A stretch of 15,839 nt of DNA. It comes from JBLIAZ01 sp047632015 (GTDB lineage Bacteria; Bacteroidota; Bacteroidia; Flavobacteriales_C; GCA-002722245). The position numbers were made by a program, and so were the translations under genes. Shown in pieces: positions 8,846 through 15,839 of the stretch. Within the stretch, counting starts at the first letter, position 1. Each line of letters starts with the position of its first letter. Location of the stretch: positions 1 through 15,839 of the forward strand of contig JBLIBC010000032.1 in the NCBI GenBank assembly GCA_047632015.1. The letters run 5' to 3'. The notes under the pieces were generated by a model, which saw only the letters and a program-made list of their open reading frames with translations, searched no databases and was not told where the DNA came from.

Positions 8846-9798
8846 TCACGGGTATTGGAGGCAATGTTGGACAGGGGATTATTCGAAACATCAGAAGTTT
8901 AGGATATCCACTTAAGATAGTTGGGACAAACAATGTAGCTGAATCGGCCGGAAATCATTTAGTGGATCAATTTGTTTCAGTTCCTTTAGCTTATGAACCA
9001 GATTACTTGCCAAGAATAAAGGAAATTATAGCTACCGAACAGGTTGACTTGATCATTCCTTCGACAGATTACGAAATGTTTTTCCTTGCGACCAGTCAGG
9101 ACACTTTGGCCTGTAAAGTGGCTTGTGGAGGTCCTGTTTCAGTTGGTGTTTATTTGGACAAATACGAAACTTCCCTTTTTCATGTGGAACATAATATACC
9201 TTTTGCGTCTTCAGTTTTACCTTCAAAAGTAGACAATCAATTTTCCCCATTAATTGCTAAGCCTAGAAAAGGAAGAGGATCAAGGGGGATTGTAAAAAAC
9301 ATCATTGATTGCAGTAAACTACAGGACGAAGAATACCTTGTACAAGAGCTTGTTGAAGGAACAGAAATAACCACAACAGCGTACGTATCCTTTTTAACTG
9401 GAAAACTTGTAGGAGTGATTTCCATGGAAAGATCCCTAGATAATGGAGCAACGACTTATTGTAAGGTTAACTCAAATTTTGACTCAGATATCATTGAGAT
9501 TGCAAAGGCTATCATGAACAGTACGGATGTCAAAGGATCGTTTAATATTCAATCCATGGTTGATAGTGATAGAAAAGTGACTCCGTTTGAAATTAATTGC
9601 AGAATTTCAGGAACGAATTCAATCCGAAGTCACTTCGGTTTTCCAGATGTGAAGTACACTGTAAATGAACTTTTATATGGTAAGGAAGCGGAGAAGCCAG
9701 CCGTAATTCAAGGTACAGCTTATCGATATTTGGCGGATGTCATTTACCCTCATGGTTTGAATACAGGTGATAACTCCGACGACTTTAAATTATTTTAG
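8824..9798 (+). CDS. ATP-grasp ligase, carbamoyl-phosphate-synthase-like
   Basis: A 324-residue protein of the ATP-grasp superfamily, which uses ATP to activate a carboxylate as an acyl phosphate for attack by an amine or other nucleophile. The N-terminus (TILVTGIGGNVGQGI) is the Rossmann-like pre-ATP-grasp domain. The ATP-binding part shows AKPRKGRGSRGI (145-156, the lysine and glycine-rich loop), VQELVEGTE (173-181), and the metal-binding FEINCRISG (255-263, E256 and N258). The start must be TTG at 8824: no in-frame ATG occurs before residue 85, which would remove the N-terminal domain. In this setting it may join an amino acid or other acid to an amino sugar, but no substrate is proven. 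The stop is one base before the next ATG. Confidence 0.8.
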   Translation: MEKKTILVTGIGGNVGQGIIRNIRSLGYPLKIVGTNNVAESAGNHLVDQFVSVPLAYEPDYLPRIKEIIATEQVDLIIPSTDYEMFFLATSQDTLACKVACGGPVSVGVYLDKYETSLFHVEHNIPFASSVLPSKVDNQFSPLIAKPRKGRGSRGIVKNIIDCSKLQDEEYLVQELVEGTEITTTAYVSFLTGKLVGVISMERSLDNGATTYCKVNSNFDSDIIEIAKAIMNSTDVKGSFNIQSMVDSDRKVTPFEINCRISGTNSIRSHFGFPDVKYTVNELLYGKEAEKPAVIQGTAYRYLADVIYPHGLNTGDNSDDFKLF

Positions 9799-9799
9799 G

Positions 9800-10429
9800 A
9801 TGATTCTATTATTAGATGCTGCAAACACGATAATTCACAAACCAAGTTTGTACTCAAAATTCAACGAGGCTATTAAATTGCACCAAGCTGAAGTGAAAGA
9901 AAGTGACTTCATTAAGGTTCATAAAATTCTTTCAGAACTTATTACTTTTCCTGATAGGACGACCAAGTCATTTTACTTTGACTTCAATAAGAGATTACTA
10001 GAAGAGTTAAAAATACAACCGTCGGATAAAATGCTTGAAAGTGTTTTTGATGCTTGTTCGTATCTTCCTTGGGAAAAATATGAAGACACCAACGTGCTGT
10101 CTCAATTAAAAGTAAAAAAAGCAGTCTTGTCTAACTTCAACAACAACCTAGACAGTATTTTGGATACACATTTCCCCGGAGTTTTTGATCAAATCAATTG
10201 TTCAGAAGTACAAGGTATGAGAAAACCCAGCATTGAATTTTATGAAAATGCAATCAAAAATTTAGGTGTAAAAGCTAGCGACATACTGTACGTAGGTGAT
10301 TCAATAAAACTAGACATGGAACCAGCTCTTGAAGTTGGTATGAGAGCATATTTGATCGATAGAGAGAGTTTTTTCCCTACATTTAAGCACAGAATTAACT
10401 CCCTATACGATTTGAAAGATTTATTATGA
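9800..10429 (+). CDS. HAD-superfamily hydrolase with atypical motif I (DAANT)
   Basis: A 209-residue HAD-fold protein. Motif I is D6-A-A-N-T10: the nucleophile D6 is present, but the usual acid/base aspartate two residues later is A8. Motif II is S111 in LSNFN, motif III is K142 in RKPSIEFY, and motif IV is GDS with D167, plus D172. An alpha-helical cap lies at about 15-90. Most HAD phosphatases need the second aspartate; phosphonatases carry alanine there and haloacid dehalogenases carry tyrosine. The enzyme could therefore be a non-phosphatase HAD, a weak phosphatase, or a structural homologue. I chose the ATG at 9800, one base after the ATP-grasp stop, over an in-frame GTG at 9767 because the residues before 9800 lie outside the fold. 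It overlaps the next gene by ATGA. Confidence 0.85.
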   Translation: MILLLDAANTIIHKPSLYSKFNEAIKLHQAEVKESDFIKVHKILSELITFPDRTTKSFYFDFNKRLLEELKIQPSDKMLESVFDACSYLPWEKYEDTNVLSQLKVKKAVLSNFNNNLDSILDTHFPGVFDQINCSEVQGMRKPSIEFYENAIKNLGVKASDILYVGDSIKLDMEPALEVGMRAYLIDRESFFPTFKHRINSLYDLKDLL

Positions 10430-11358
10430 GTGAAAAGCTATCATTGGTAGTACCAGTGTATTTTGAAGAAGATTGCGTTAACCAGTTTCTGGATGAAACA
10501 ATTCCTGTATTAACCGCCATTGAGATGGATTGGGAGATCGTCTTTGTAGATGACGGCAGTACCGATGATACTGTTGCTCTTTTGAAACGTAGAGCCACAT
10601 CAGAAAACAGAATTAAAATTGTGGAACTTAGTTATAACCAAGGAAAACAAGTGGCGGTTTCAGCTGGAATAGCTAAGTCGTCTGGTGATTACGTATTGTA
10701 CATGGATCCTGATTTACAAGATCCTCCAATCGAAATCCCTGCTTTTTTGTCTGAAATTAAAAAAGGGCATGATTTAGTTTTTGGCGTTAGAAAAGAGAAA
10801 AAAGACTCACTTATTAACAGGTTTTATTCCATGATATTTTGGGGAGTACTTCGAAAATTTACTGGTTTACATATTCCGAAAAATTTAGCAGTAATGCGAA
10901 TTTTCAATCGGAAATTCGCTGATAAGTTTTTGGAATATAAGGAACAAAATAGGTTCATCGAAGGGATTTTTATGCATGTGGGAATGAATCGTTCACAAAT
11001 AGTAATTCCTCAACGAGAACGATTTGCTGGAAAAACCAAGTTTAATTTTAAGGCAAAAATGCAGCTGGCTTTTGACGCAATATTTGACTTTTCGCAATTG
11101 CCTTTGAAAGCAGCTGTTAAATTTGGGGCTGTTTTATCATTCATCGGATTCTTGTCGTTAGTGACGATTTTAATATTAAAATTATTTGTAGTGGATTTTG
11201 CTGCAGGATGGTCCTCTATCATCGGTACCATTGTTTTTAGTTTAGGTATTCAATTGGTATTTATTGGCGTTGCTGCCCTGTATATAGGAAGGATTTATAA
11301 GGAGAGTAAAGGCAGACCTTTGTATTCAATAAAAAACCTGACAAACCTAGATAAATGA
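10426..11358 (+). CDS. Family 2 glycosyltransferase, GtrB/DPM1-like, polyprenyl-phosphate sugar transferase
   Basis: A 310-residue GT2 enzyme. The GT-A domain shows VVPVYFEE (8-15), VDDGSTDDT (41-49), NQGKQVAVSAG (71-81), and the metal-binding region MDPDLQDPP (93-101, with the D94-P-D96 pair). The later segment RFAGKTKFNF (199-208) matches the arginine/glycine region of DPM-type enzymes. Two hydrophobic helices (about 231-257 and 264-289) anchor the C-terminus in the inner membrane, as in GtrB and ArnC relatives. The family transfers a sugar from a nucleotide donor to undecaprenyl phosphate on the cytoplasmic side. No GtrA-like flippase or GT-C acceptor enzyme is visible nearby. Start and stop overlap both neighbours through ATGA, so translation is likely coupled. 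Confidence 0.9.
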   Translation: MSEKLSLVVPVYFEEDCVNQFLDETIPVLTAIEMDWEIVFVDDGSTDDTVALLKRRATSENRIKIVELSYNQGKQVAVSAGIAKSSGDYVLYMDPDLQDPPIEIPAFLSEIKKGHDLVFGVRKEKKDSLINRFYSMIFWGVLRKFTGLHIPKNLAVMRIFNRKFADKFLEYKEQNRFIEGIFMHVGMNRSQIVIPQRERFAGKTKFNFKAKMQLAFDAIFDFSQLPLKAAVKFGAVLSFIGFLSLVTILILKLFVVDFAAGWSSIIGTIVFSLGIQLVFIGVAALYIGRIYKESKGRPLYSIKNLTNLDK

Positions 11359-11993
11359 AAAAGATAGCCATTATTGGGTCTGGAGATTTGGGTCAACTTA
11401 TTGCACACCACGCTGTTCAAGATGGTGACTTTGAGGTTGTTGGTTTTTTTGACGATGTAACCAACAAAAGTACAACCAAGGAGGGTGTTCAAATTTATGG
11501 CAAGTCAGATCTGGTGCTGTCGCATTTTGAAAAAGGCCTGTTTGATTACATTATCATTGGGGTGGGGTACCTGCATTTTACTGAACGAGCAAATTTGTTC
11601 AACAACTTAAAAGGAAAGGTGCCTTTTGCAAACGTCATTCATTCTTCAGCCATAATAGATTCTTCAGTTTCTTTGGGAGAAGGAATTTTTATTCTTCCTG
11701 GATGTTGTCTTGATAAAGGAGTGGTTATAAATGACAACGTTCTTTTAAATACGGGAGTCACTATTGCACATGACAGCAAAGTGGAAGCTCACACTTTTAT
11801 TGCGCCTAGAGCTAGTGTGGCTGGAAAAACCACAATTGGATCTTGTTGCTTTATTGGAATTAATTCCACTATAATTGACAACGTTGTGGTGCAAAATAAC
11901 ATTCAAATAGCAGCTGGAGCTGTAGTAGTGAATAATTTAGATGAAACAGGGACTTATTTGGGATGTCCAGCTAAATTGAGAGCGAATTCATGA
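11355..11993 (+). CDS. NeuD/PglD-like sugar acyltransferase with left-handed beta-helix
   Basis: A 212-residue enzyme with the two-part layout of the NeuD/PglD family. An N-terminal Rossmann-like domain (IAIIGSGDLGQ, 4-14) binds the nucleotide sugar. From about residue 95 it has hexapeptide repeats that build a left-handed beta-helix. H139-D140 in TIAHDSKV corresponds to the family's catalytic histidine. PglD acetylates the 4-amino group of a UDP-4-amino-sugar, and NeuD O-acetylates sialic acid. The position directly before, and overlapping, an RffA-type aminotransferase argues for N-acylation of the 4-amino sugar. The acyl donor is presumably acetyl-CoA, though this is not shown. The overlaps on both sides are ATGA. 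Confidence 0.88.
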   Translation: MKKIAIIGSGDLGQLIAHHAVQDGDFEVVGFFDDVTNKSTTKEGVQIYGKSDLVLSHFEKGLFDYIIIGVGYLHFTERANLFNNLKGKVPFANVIHSSAIIDSSVSLGEGIFILPGCCLDKGVVINDNVLLNTGVTIAHDSKVEAHTFIAPRASVAGKTTIGSCCFIGINSTIIDNVVVQNNIQIAAGAVVVNNLDETGTYLGCPAKLRANS

Positions 11994-13141
11994 TTACATT
12001 TAATAAACCACACCTGACAGGAAAAGAATATGAATTTATTGCTGATGCAGTGGATTCAAAAAAGATTTCGGGGAACGGTAAATACACTCAACTTTGTCAT
12101 GAGTTTTTTGAAACGAGATATGGTTTCAAAAAGTGTTTGTTAACCACTTCGTGTACGGACGCATTGGAAATGTGCGCTCTCTTGCTGGGCATTGAGCCAG
12201 GGGATGAGGTGATTATGCCATCCTATACGTTTGTTAGTACAGCAAATCCTTTTATTTTAAGAGGTGCAAAAATAGTATTTTCTGATAGTAGGTCTAATCA
12301 TCCAGGGATTGATGAAGGTTCCGTTGAGAGTTTAATTACTAGTAAAACCAAAGCAATTGTAGTAGTTCATTATGCGGGAGTAGCTTGCGACATGGATCAG
12401 ATAATGAATATAGCCTCAAAACATGATATTTTCGTTGTGGAGGATGCTGCTCAAGCCATTGAAAGCTATTACTGTGGACATGATGGTGTAAAGCGACCTT
12501 TAGGAACTATTGGGCACTTAGCAGCCTTTTCGTTTCATGAAACGAAAAACATCATTTCTGGTGAAGGAGGTTTGTTAATTATCAATGATGATCGTTTTGT
12601 TGCTCAATCGGAAATACTGTGGGAAAAAGGAACCAACAGGGCTTCATTTTCTAGGGGGGAAGTTGCCAAGTATAATTGGCAATCAGTTGGATCGTCATTT
12701 TTACCTTCGGACATCATTGCCGCATTTTTATATGCTCAGCTGTTGAAAATAGATGATATTCAGAAAAAAAGATTAGCTATATGGAACTCTTATTACGATA
12801 CTTTAAATAAAGTATTACCATCATCAAATTTTTCATTGCCCATCATTCCTGCTAGTGCCACGAACAATGCACACATGTTTTATTTGATCTTAGAAGATAA
12901 AACAAGTCGAGATAATTTATGTGATTACTTAAAATCAAAAGGTGTTTTTGCTGTGTTTCATTACGTCAAATTACATGACAGTCCATTTTACAAGAAAAAA
13001 CACGATGGTAGGGCTTTGATAAATGCATCTAAGTTTGAAACAAGACTCGTCAGGCTTCCCTTTTATTTTGATTTAAATGAGGATGACATATCTTATATCG
13101 TAAAAATGATTGAGCAATTCTTTAGTGAATCTGCTGCTTAA
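11990..13141 (+). CDS. rffA: dTDP-4-amino-4,6-dideoxygalactose transaminase (RffA/WecE-like), DegT/DnrJ/EryC1/StrS family
   Basis: A 383-residue PLP enzyme; E. coli WecE (RffA) is 376 residues and I recognise close matches along the length. Examples are GDEVIMPSYTFVSTAN (71-86), RGAKIVF (91-97), VHYAGVACDMD (126-136), VVEDAAQ (149-155), and SFHETKN (181-187). K186 is the expected Schiff-base lysine and D152 contacts the pyridine ring. The enzyme transfers an amino group, normally from glutamate, to C4 of dTDP-4-keto-6-deoxy-D-glucose, giving dTDP-Fuc4N. In enterobacteria this feeds common-antigen synthesis; here it is the last gene of a surface-glycan-type cassette. A related sugar, such as a UDP-linked one, cannot be excluded. 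It ends 24 bases from the convergent regulator gene. Confidence 0.92.
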   Translation: MITFNKPHLTGKEYEFIADAVDSKKISGNGKYTQLCHEFFETRYGFKKCLLTTSCTDALEMCALLLGIEPGDEVIMPSYTFVSTANPFILRGAKIVFSDSRSNHPGIDEGSVESLITSKTKAIVVVHYAGVACDMDQIMNIASKHDIFVVEDAAQAIESYYCGHDGVKRPLGTIGHLAAFSFHETKNIISGEGGLLIINDDRFVAQSEILWEKGTNRASFSRGEVAKYNWQSVGSSFLPSDIIAAFLYAQLLKIDDIQKKRLAIWNSYYDTLNKVLPSSNFSLPIIPASATNNAHMFYLILEDKTSRDNLCDYLKSKGVFAVFHYVKLHDSPFYKKKHDGRALINASKFETRLVRLPFYFDLNEDDISYIVKMIEQFFSESAA

Positions 13142-13165
13142 ACAACAGCCTTAAGGTGTCATTAA

Positions 13166-13915
13166 TTAACTGAATTTTTCTAAAAAGTTAGCTTTTTTAC
13201 CAGGTGAAACCGGCACTTCTTTTCCATCGGATAACACCACTTCGCCGCCTTTTCCTTTTCTGTATTGTTTCACGCAGTTGATGTTGATTAAGTGTGACTT
13301 GTGTACACGTACAAAATCGTATGCTTGAAGCACCTCTTCATAAAACTTTAAAGTCCTGCACACAGTTCTTCTTGTTCCGTCTTGCAAGTGTATGTTGCAC
13401 AGGTTGTCGTTTGCTTCGCAGCGAATGATTTCCTTTAATACTACTACTTCAAATCCGTCAAGCATTGGGAGTACCACTTTTTTAAGTTGTTTGTTTTCGA
13501 TGCTGAGGTTTTCCAATAATATATTGGATGTTTTTACTTGTTGCTTTTCCGATAAATGCTTGCCCACTTTTTCCACTGCTTCAATCAATTGGCTGATGTC
13601 CAAAGGTTTAAGCAAATAATTGCTAGCGCTTAAGTTCAACGCTTCTAAGGCGTACTTACTAAAGGCGGTGACAAAAATGAGTTCAAAATCAAGAGAGTCA
13701 AATTTTTCTAATAAATCAAAGGCATTTCCAAACGGCATTTCGATGTCTAAAAACACCAAATCAGGCTGAAGTTTCTTTATCAAAGTGTAGCCGTCTTTGA
13801 TGTTTTCGGCCTCGGCCAACACAGTAACAGCGGAACAATATTTCCCAAGATAATTTTGCAAAGTGACCCTGCTTGCTTTTTCGTCCTCGATGATGATTGC
13901 TGTGATGTTATCCAT
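13166..13915 (-). CDS. LytTR-family response regulator
   Basis: A 249-residue cytoplasmic regulator with an N-terminal receiver domain (1-125) and a C-terminal LytTR DNA-binding domain (about 145-247). The receiver has the acidic pocket E10-D11, the phosphoacceptor D57 in VFLDIEMP, T83, and K103 in LLKPLD. The LytTR part shows the family pattern IIRCEANDNLCNIHL and later FVRVHKSHLININCV, with the ending VPVSPGKKANFLEKF. It starts immediately after the stop of the upstream kinase gene, with TAA and ATG adjacent, so the two form an operon and a cognate pair. Target promoters are not evident in this window. Confidence 0.95.
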   Translation of the reverse strand: MDNITAIIIEDEKASRVTLQNYLGKYCSAVTVLAEAENIKDGYTLIKKLQPDLVFLDIEMPFGNAFDLLEKFDSLDFELIFVTAFSKYALEALNLSASNYLLKPLDISQLIEAVEKVGKHLSEKQQVKTSNILLENLSIENKQLKKVVLPMLDGFEVVVLKEIIRCEANDNLCNIHLQDGTRRTVCRTLKFYEEVLQAYDFVRVHKSHLININCVKQYRKGKGGEVVLSDGKEVPVSPGKKANFLEKFS

Positions 13916-15839
13916 TTAGCTGTGTGTGTTTATTTGAGGAATTACTAATGTTATTTTAGTTCCTGATCCGTCTTGGTTTAAGTCCTGAATGTCCACTTTC
14001 ACATCTATGTGATGCAAAGCACTAATTAGTTTTATCCGTTGATCAATGTTTTTAATGGCAGTACTTTTATTTTTTTTCTGATTTTTTGTTTTCAATTCTT
14101 GGCTCTTTTTCCTGCCAATTCCATCGTCTTGAATTGTCACAACCAGGTCGTTCTTTACCTTGTCAAAAGACACCAGTAATTCTCCTTCAGTTTTAATGTA
14201 TCGCAGTCCGTGCCATATTGCATTTTCAATGTATGGTTGAATCAACATAGGAGGAAGTTGCATTTCATCCTCGTCTAAATTGTCATCAATTTTTAGCTTG
14301 TACTTGAACTTATCCTTGAATCTGTAATGTTCCAATCCTAAATACAATTCAATGATTTCAAGCTCCTTAGCAAGTGGGATAAAATTGTGTTCCGAGTTTT
14401 CCATCACCGAACGCATCAAAGTCGAAAACTCCGATAAAAACTTATTGGCCGAACGTTCATCGTTCATGGATATGAAACTGTTTACCGAGTTCAAAGCATT
14501 AAAAATAAAGTGTGGATTCATTTGCGAACGCAAGGAACGAATTGCCAATTGTTGGTTAGCTATTCTCCGTTGTTTGGACACCCTTACAATGTATATTGTG
14601 GTACCAAGACTCACTAAAATTAAAAATGAAAGCAAATAAATGATGGTCTTTTGAAACCCTAAAGCATCCTCTTGAGCATCCTGTTCATTCACCAAATGCG
14701 AAATCATGTTGTCGGAAATTTCCTTGTCCTTTTGCATTATTTTTAAATCCAATACATTTTGAACCCCTATAGCGCCAAGTCTTTTATTATAACCGCTAAT
14801 CGATTTAATTTTGACTTTAATACTGTCCGAAATGAGTTCGTAAGCGTGTAAATACTGGTATGCTTTTCTGTATTTTCCTTTGCTGTTTAGCTCCTCAGCC
14901 ATTTTTTTGATCACCTCAATTTCGCCAATCTCAATTCCATTATAGGAAATGTCTTTAAAATACTTGTCCAGTGCCTGCTCTGTATTTTGTACTTTTCCAA
15001 CCTGATAATAACTTTGAGCAAGTTTTAAATACTCTAAATTATCACGCGTAATTTCTGCAATGTCTGATCTTAAATCGGCTTCCTCTTCAAATTTGTTTTG
15101 ATCCCTTAGTGCTTTAGTAACCACATCATTGTTCTTTTTAAATTCAATGAAACCGGGAGACTCTTCCTCGTTAGCCTCTGTGCTAAAAGTGGTGTTTAAA
15201 AGCGTGTTTTGGTAAATATTAATCCCTTCCTCCGTTTTTCCCGTTGAAATTTTACAACCTGCAATCCTGGAATTACACAAGGCAATTTTTACTTCATCCT
15301 TTTCAGTTTTAAGCAAATCTTCATAGGCTACAATTGCATCCTCGTACTTTTTTGCTGCGTACAGGTTTTGAGCAATTTTGTATGCTATCACCCTTTTTTC
15401 ATTTCCTTTAACTAGTTTTTGATACTTTTTATAATAAGCATTTGAAAGCTCATAATTCTCCAATAATATCTGGATCTCAGCCATGTCTTCATGGTGCGAC
15501 GCAGGAAGTGTTATTTTGTTTGAAAAATCTTTTGATCCACTACTCGAAAACGATTCGACTTCCTTTTTGACTTCCTGATTGCCCGCAGGTATATTCGCTG
15601 ATTCTGACACAGTACGAGCTACATCCTGTACAGCACCTTTATCAACACCCTGGTCAGCCTTTTTTAGCTTTTTTTTCTCAATTACTTTTTGTTTTGAAAC
15701 TTCCGCCTCCACTTTAGTATCTTTTTTCTCCAAAGCCAAATTCATGAATTTCAAAGCAAGCTCCCCTTGTTGCAGTCCCTTATACGTTTTTGCCATCAGC
15801 CAATAAGCCCGCATTTTAGCTGTGTCGTGGTTTCCTTGA
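13916..15839 (-). CDS. TPR-containing sensor histidine kinase, LytS/His_kinase type (5' partial)
   Basis: About 640 residues are visible and the frame stays open to the window edge. The ATG at 15812-15814 lies inside a TPR helix and has no signal peptide after it, so the true start is beyond the window. A TPR unit is followed by a lysine-rich, low-complexity stretch (about 15610-15720), more TPR-like helices, one transmembrane helix (YLLSFLILVSLGTTIYIV, about 14580-14640), and a short linker. The kinase core carries the phosphoacceptor histidine of MNPHFIFNAL (codon 14510-14512), the N-box PYIENAIWHGL, and the G1 motif DDGIGRKKS. The second glycine motif is degenerate, reading KSTAIKNID instead of G-x-G-L-x-N. 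TPR sensors of this type are common in Bacteroidota; the ligand is unknown. It precedes and abuts its LytTR regulator. Confidence 0.92.
   Translation of the reverse strand, partial: QGNHDTAKMRAYWLMAKTYKGLQQGELALKFMNLALEKKDTKVEAEVSKQKVIEKKKLKKADQGVDKGAVQDVARTVSESANIPAGNQEVKKEVESFSSSGSKDFSNKITLPASHHEDMAEIQILLENYELSNAYYKKYQKLVKGNEKRVIAYKIAQNLYAAKKYEDAIVAYEDLLKTEKDEVKIALCNSRIAGCKISTGKTEEGINIYQNTLLNTTFSTEANEEESPGFIEFKKNNDVVTKALRDQNKFEEEADLRSDIAEITRDNLEYLKLAQSYYQVGKVQNTEQALDKYFKDISYNGIEIGEIEVIKKMAEELNSKGKYRKAYQYLHAYELISDSIKVKIKSISGYNKRLGAIGVQNVLDLKIMQKDKEISDNMISHLVNEQDAQEDALGFQKTIIYLLSFLILVSLGTTIYIVRVSKQRRIANQQLAIRSLRSQMNPHFIFNALNSVNSFISMNDERSANKFLSEFSTLMRSVMENSEHNFIPLAKELEIIELYLGLEHYRFKDKFKYKLKIDDNLDEDEMQLPPMLIQPYIENAIWHGLRYIKTEGELLVSFDKVKNDLVVTIQDDGIGRKKSQELKTKNQKKNKSTAIKNIDQRIKLISALHHIDVKVDIQDLNQDGSGTKITLVIPQINTHS

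Noticed and set aside
9767..9799. GTG start 33 bases upstream for the HAD gene
   Set aside because: It would add 11 residues before the first beta-strand of the HAD fold and overlap the ATP-grasp gene; the ATG at 9800 places motif I at the usual distance from the N-terminus.
13182..13197. aaaaag-ttag-cttttt hairpin as a terminator
   Set aside because: The stem is short and almost all A-T, lies inside the regulator coding region, and is too weak to call.
14352..14639. Open frame of 95 codons opposite the kinase gene
   Set aside because: It mirrors the conserved kinase core on the other strand and shows no domain of its own.
15812..15814. ATG as the true start of the histidine kinase
   Set aside because: The frame is open beyond it to the window edge and it lies within a TPR helix; a sensor with a TPR input region would be expected to begin with a signal sequence or N-terminal segment.
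1..15839. CRISPR arrays, tRNA or rRNA genes, transposase genes
   Set aside because: No regularly spaced repeats, cloverleaf candidates, rRNA-like blocks or transposase motifs were seen on either strand.

Overview
The window looks like Bacteroidota (Flavobacteriales-type) chromosome. The evidence is AT-rich DNA, a very large SprA-type protein of the type IX secretion/gliding system, little Shine-Dalgarno-like sequence before starts, a candidate promoter of the Bacteroidota TTTG / TAnnTTTG form, and a TPR-containing LytS-like kinase paired with a LytTR regulator. Genus cannot be fixed from the sequence.

Layout. (1) 2-5782, + strand: the C-terminal 1926 residues of SprA, the outer-membrane translocon barrel of T9SS; the N-terminus lies before the window. 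(2) 5783-6097: a 315-base gap. It begins right after the sprA stop with a 162-bp quasi-palindrome that has perfect 18-bp terminal inverted repeats, and it ends with a candidate promoter and a small dyad before the next gene. (3) 6098-13141, + strand: seven closely packed genes, most of them overlapping or one base apart: an HTTM-like/DCC membrane protein, an SDR sugar-nucleotide epimerase/reductase, an ATP-grasp ligase, an HAD-family protein, a GtrB/DPM1-like glycosyltransferase, a NeuD/PglD-like acyltransferase, and an RffA/WecE-like sugar aminotransferase. (4) 13166-15839, - strand: a LytTR response regulator and, upstream of it and abutting, a TPR histidine kinase cut by the window edge. 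The aminotransferase and regulator genes converge with 24 bases between their stops.

How the genes may work together (inference). RffA homologues make dTDP-4-amino-4,6-dideoxy-galactose from dTDP-4-keto-6-deoxy-glucose, and NeuD/PglD-type enzymes acylate such amino sugars. The glycosyltransferase resembles enzymes that load a sugar on polyprenyl phosphate. The SDR, ATP-grasp and HAD proteins would be further tailoring steps, so the cassette probably makes and attaches a modified amino sugar for a surface glycan. The dTDP-sugar precursor enzymes (RmlA/RmlB), a flippase and a GT-C transferase are not in the window. The best leads are this cassette, with its ATP-grasp ligase and an HAD protein lacking the usual second motif-I aspartate, and the palindromic element behind sprA.
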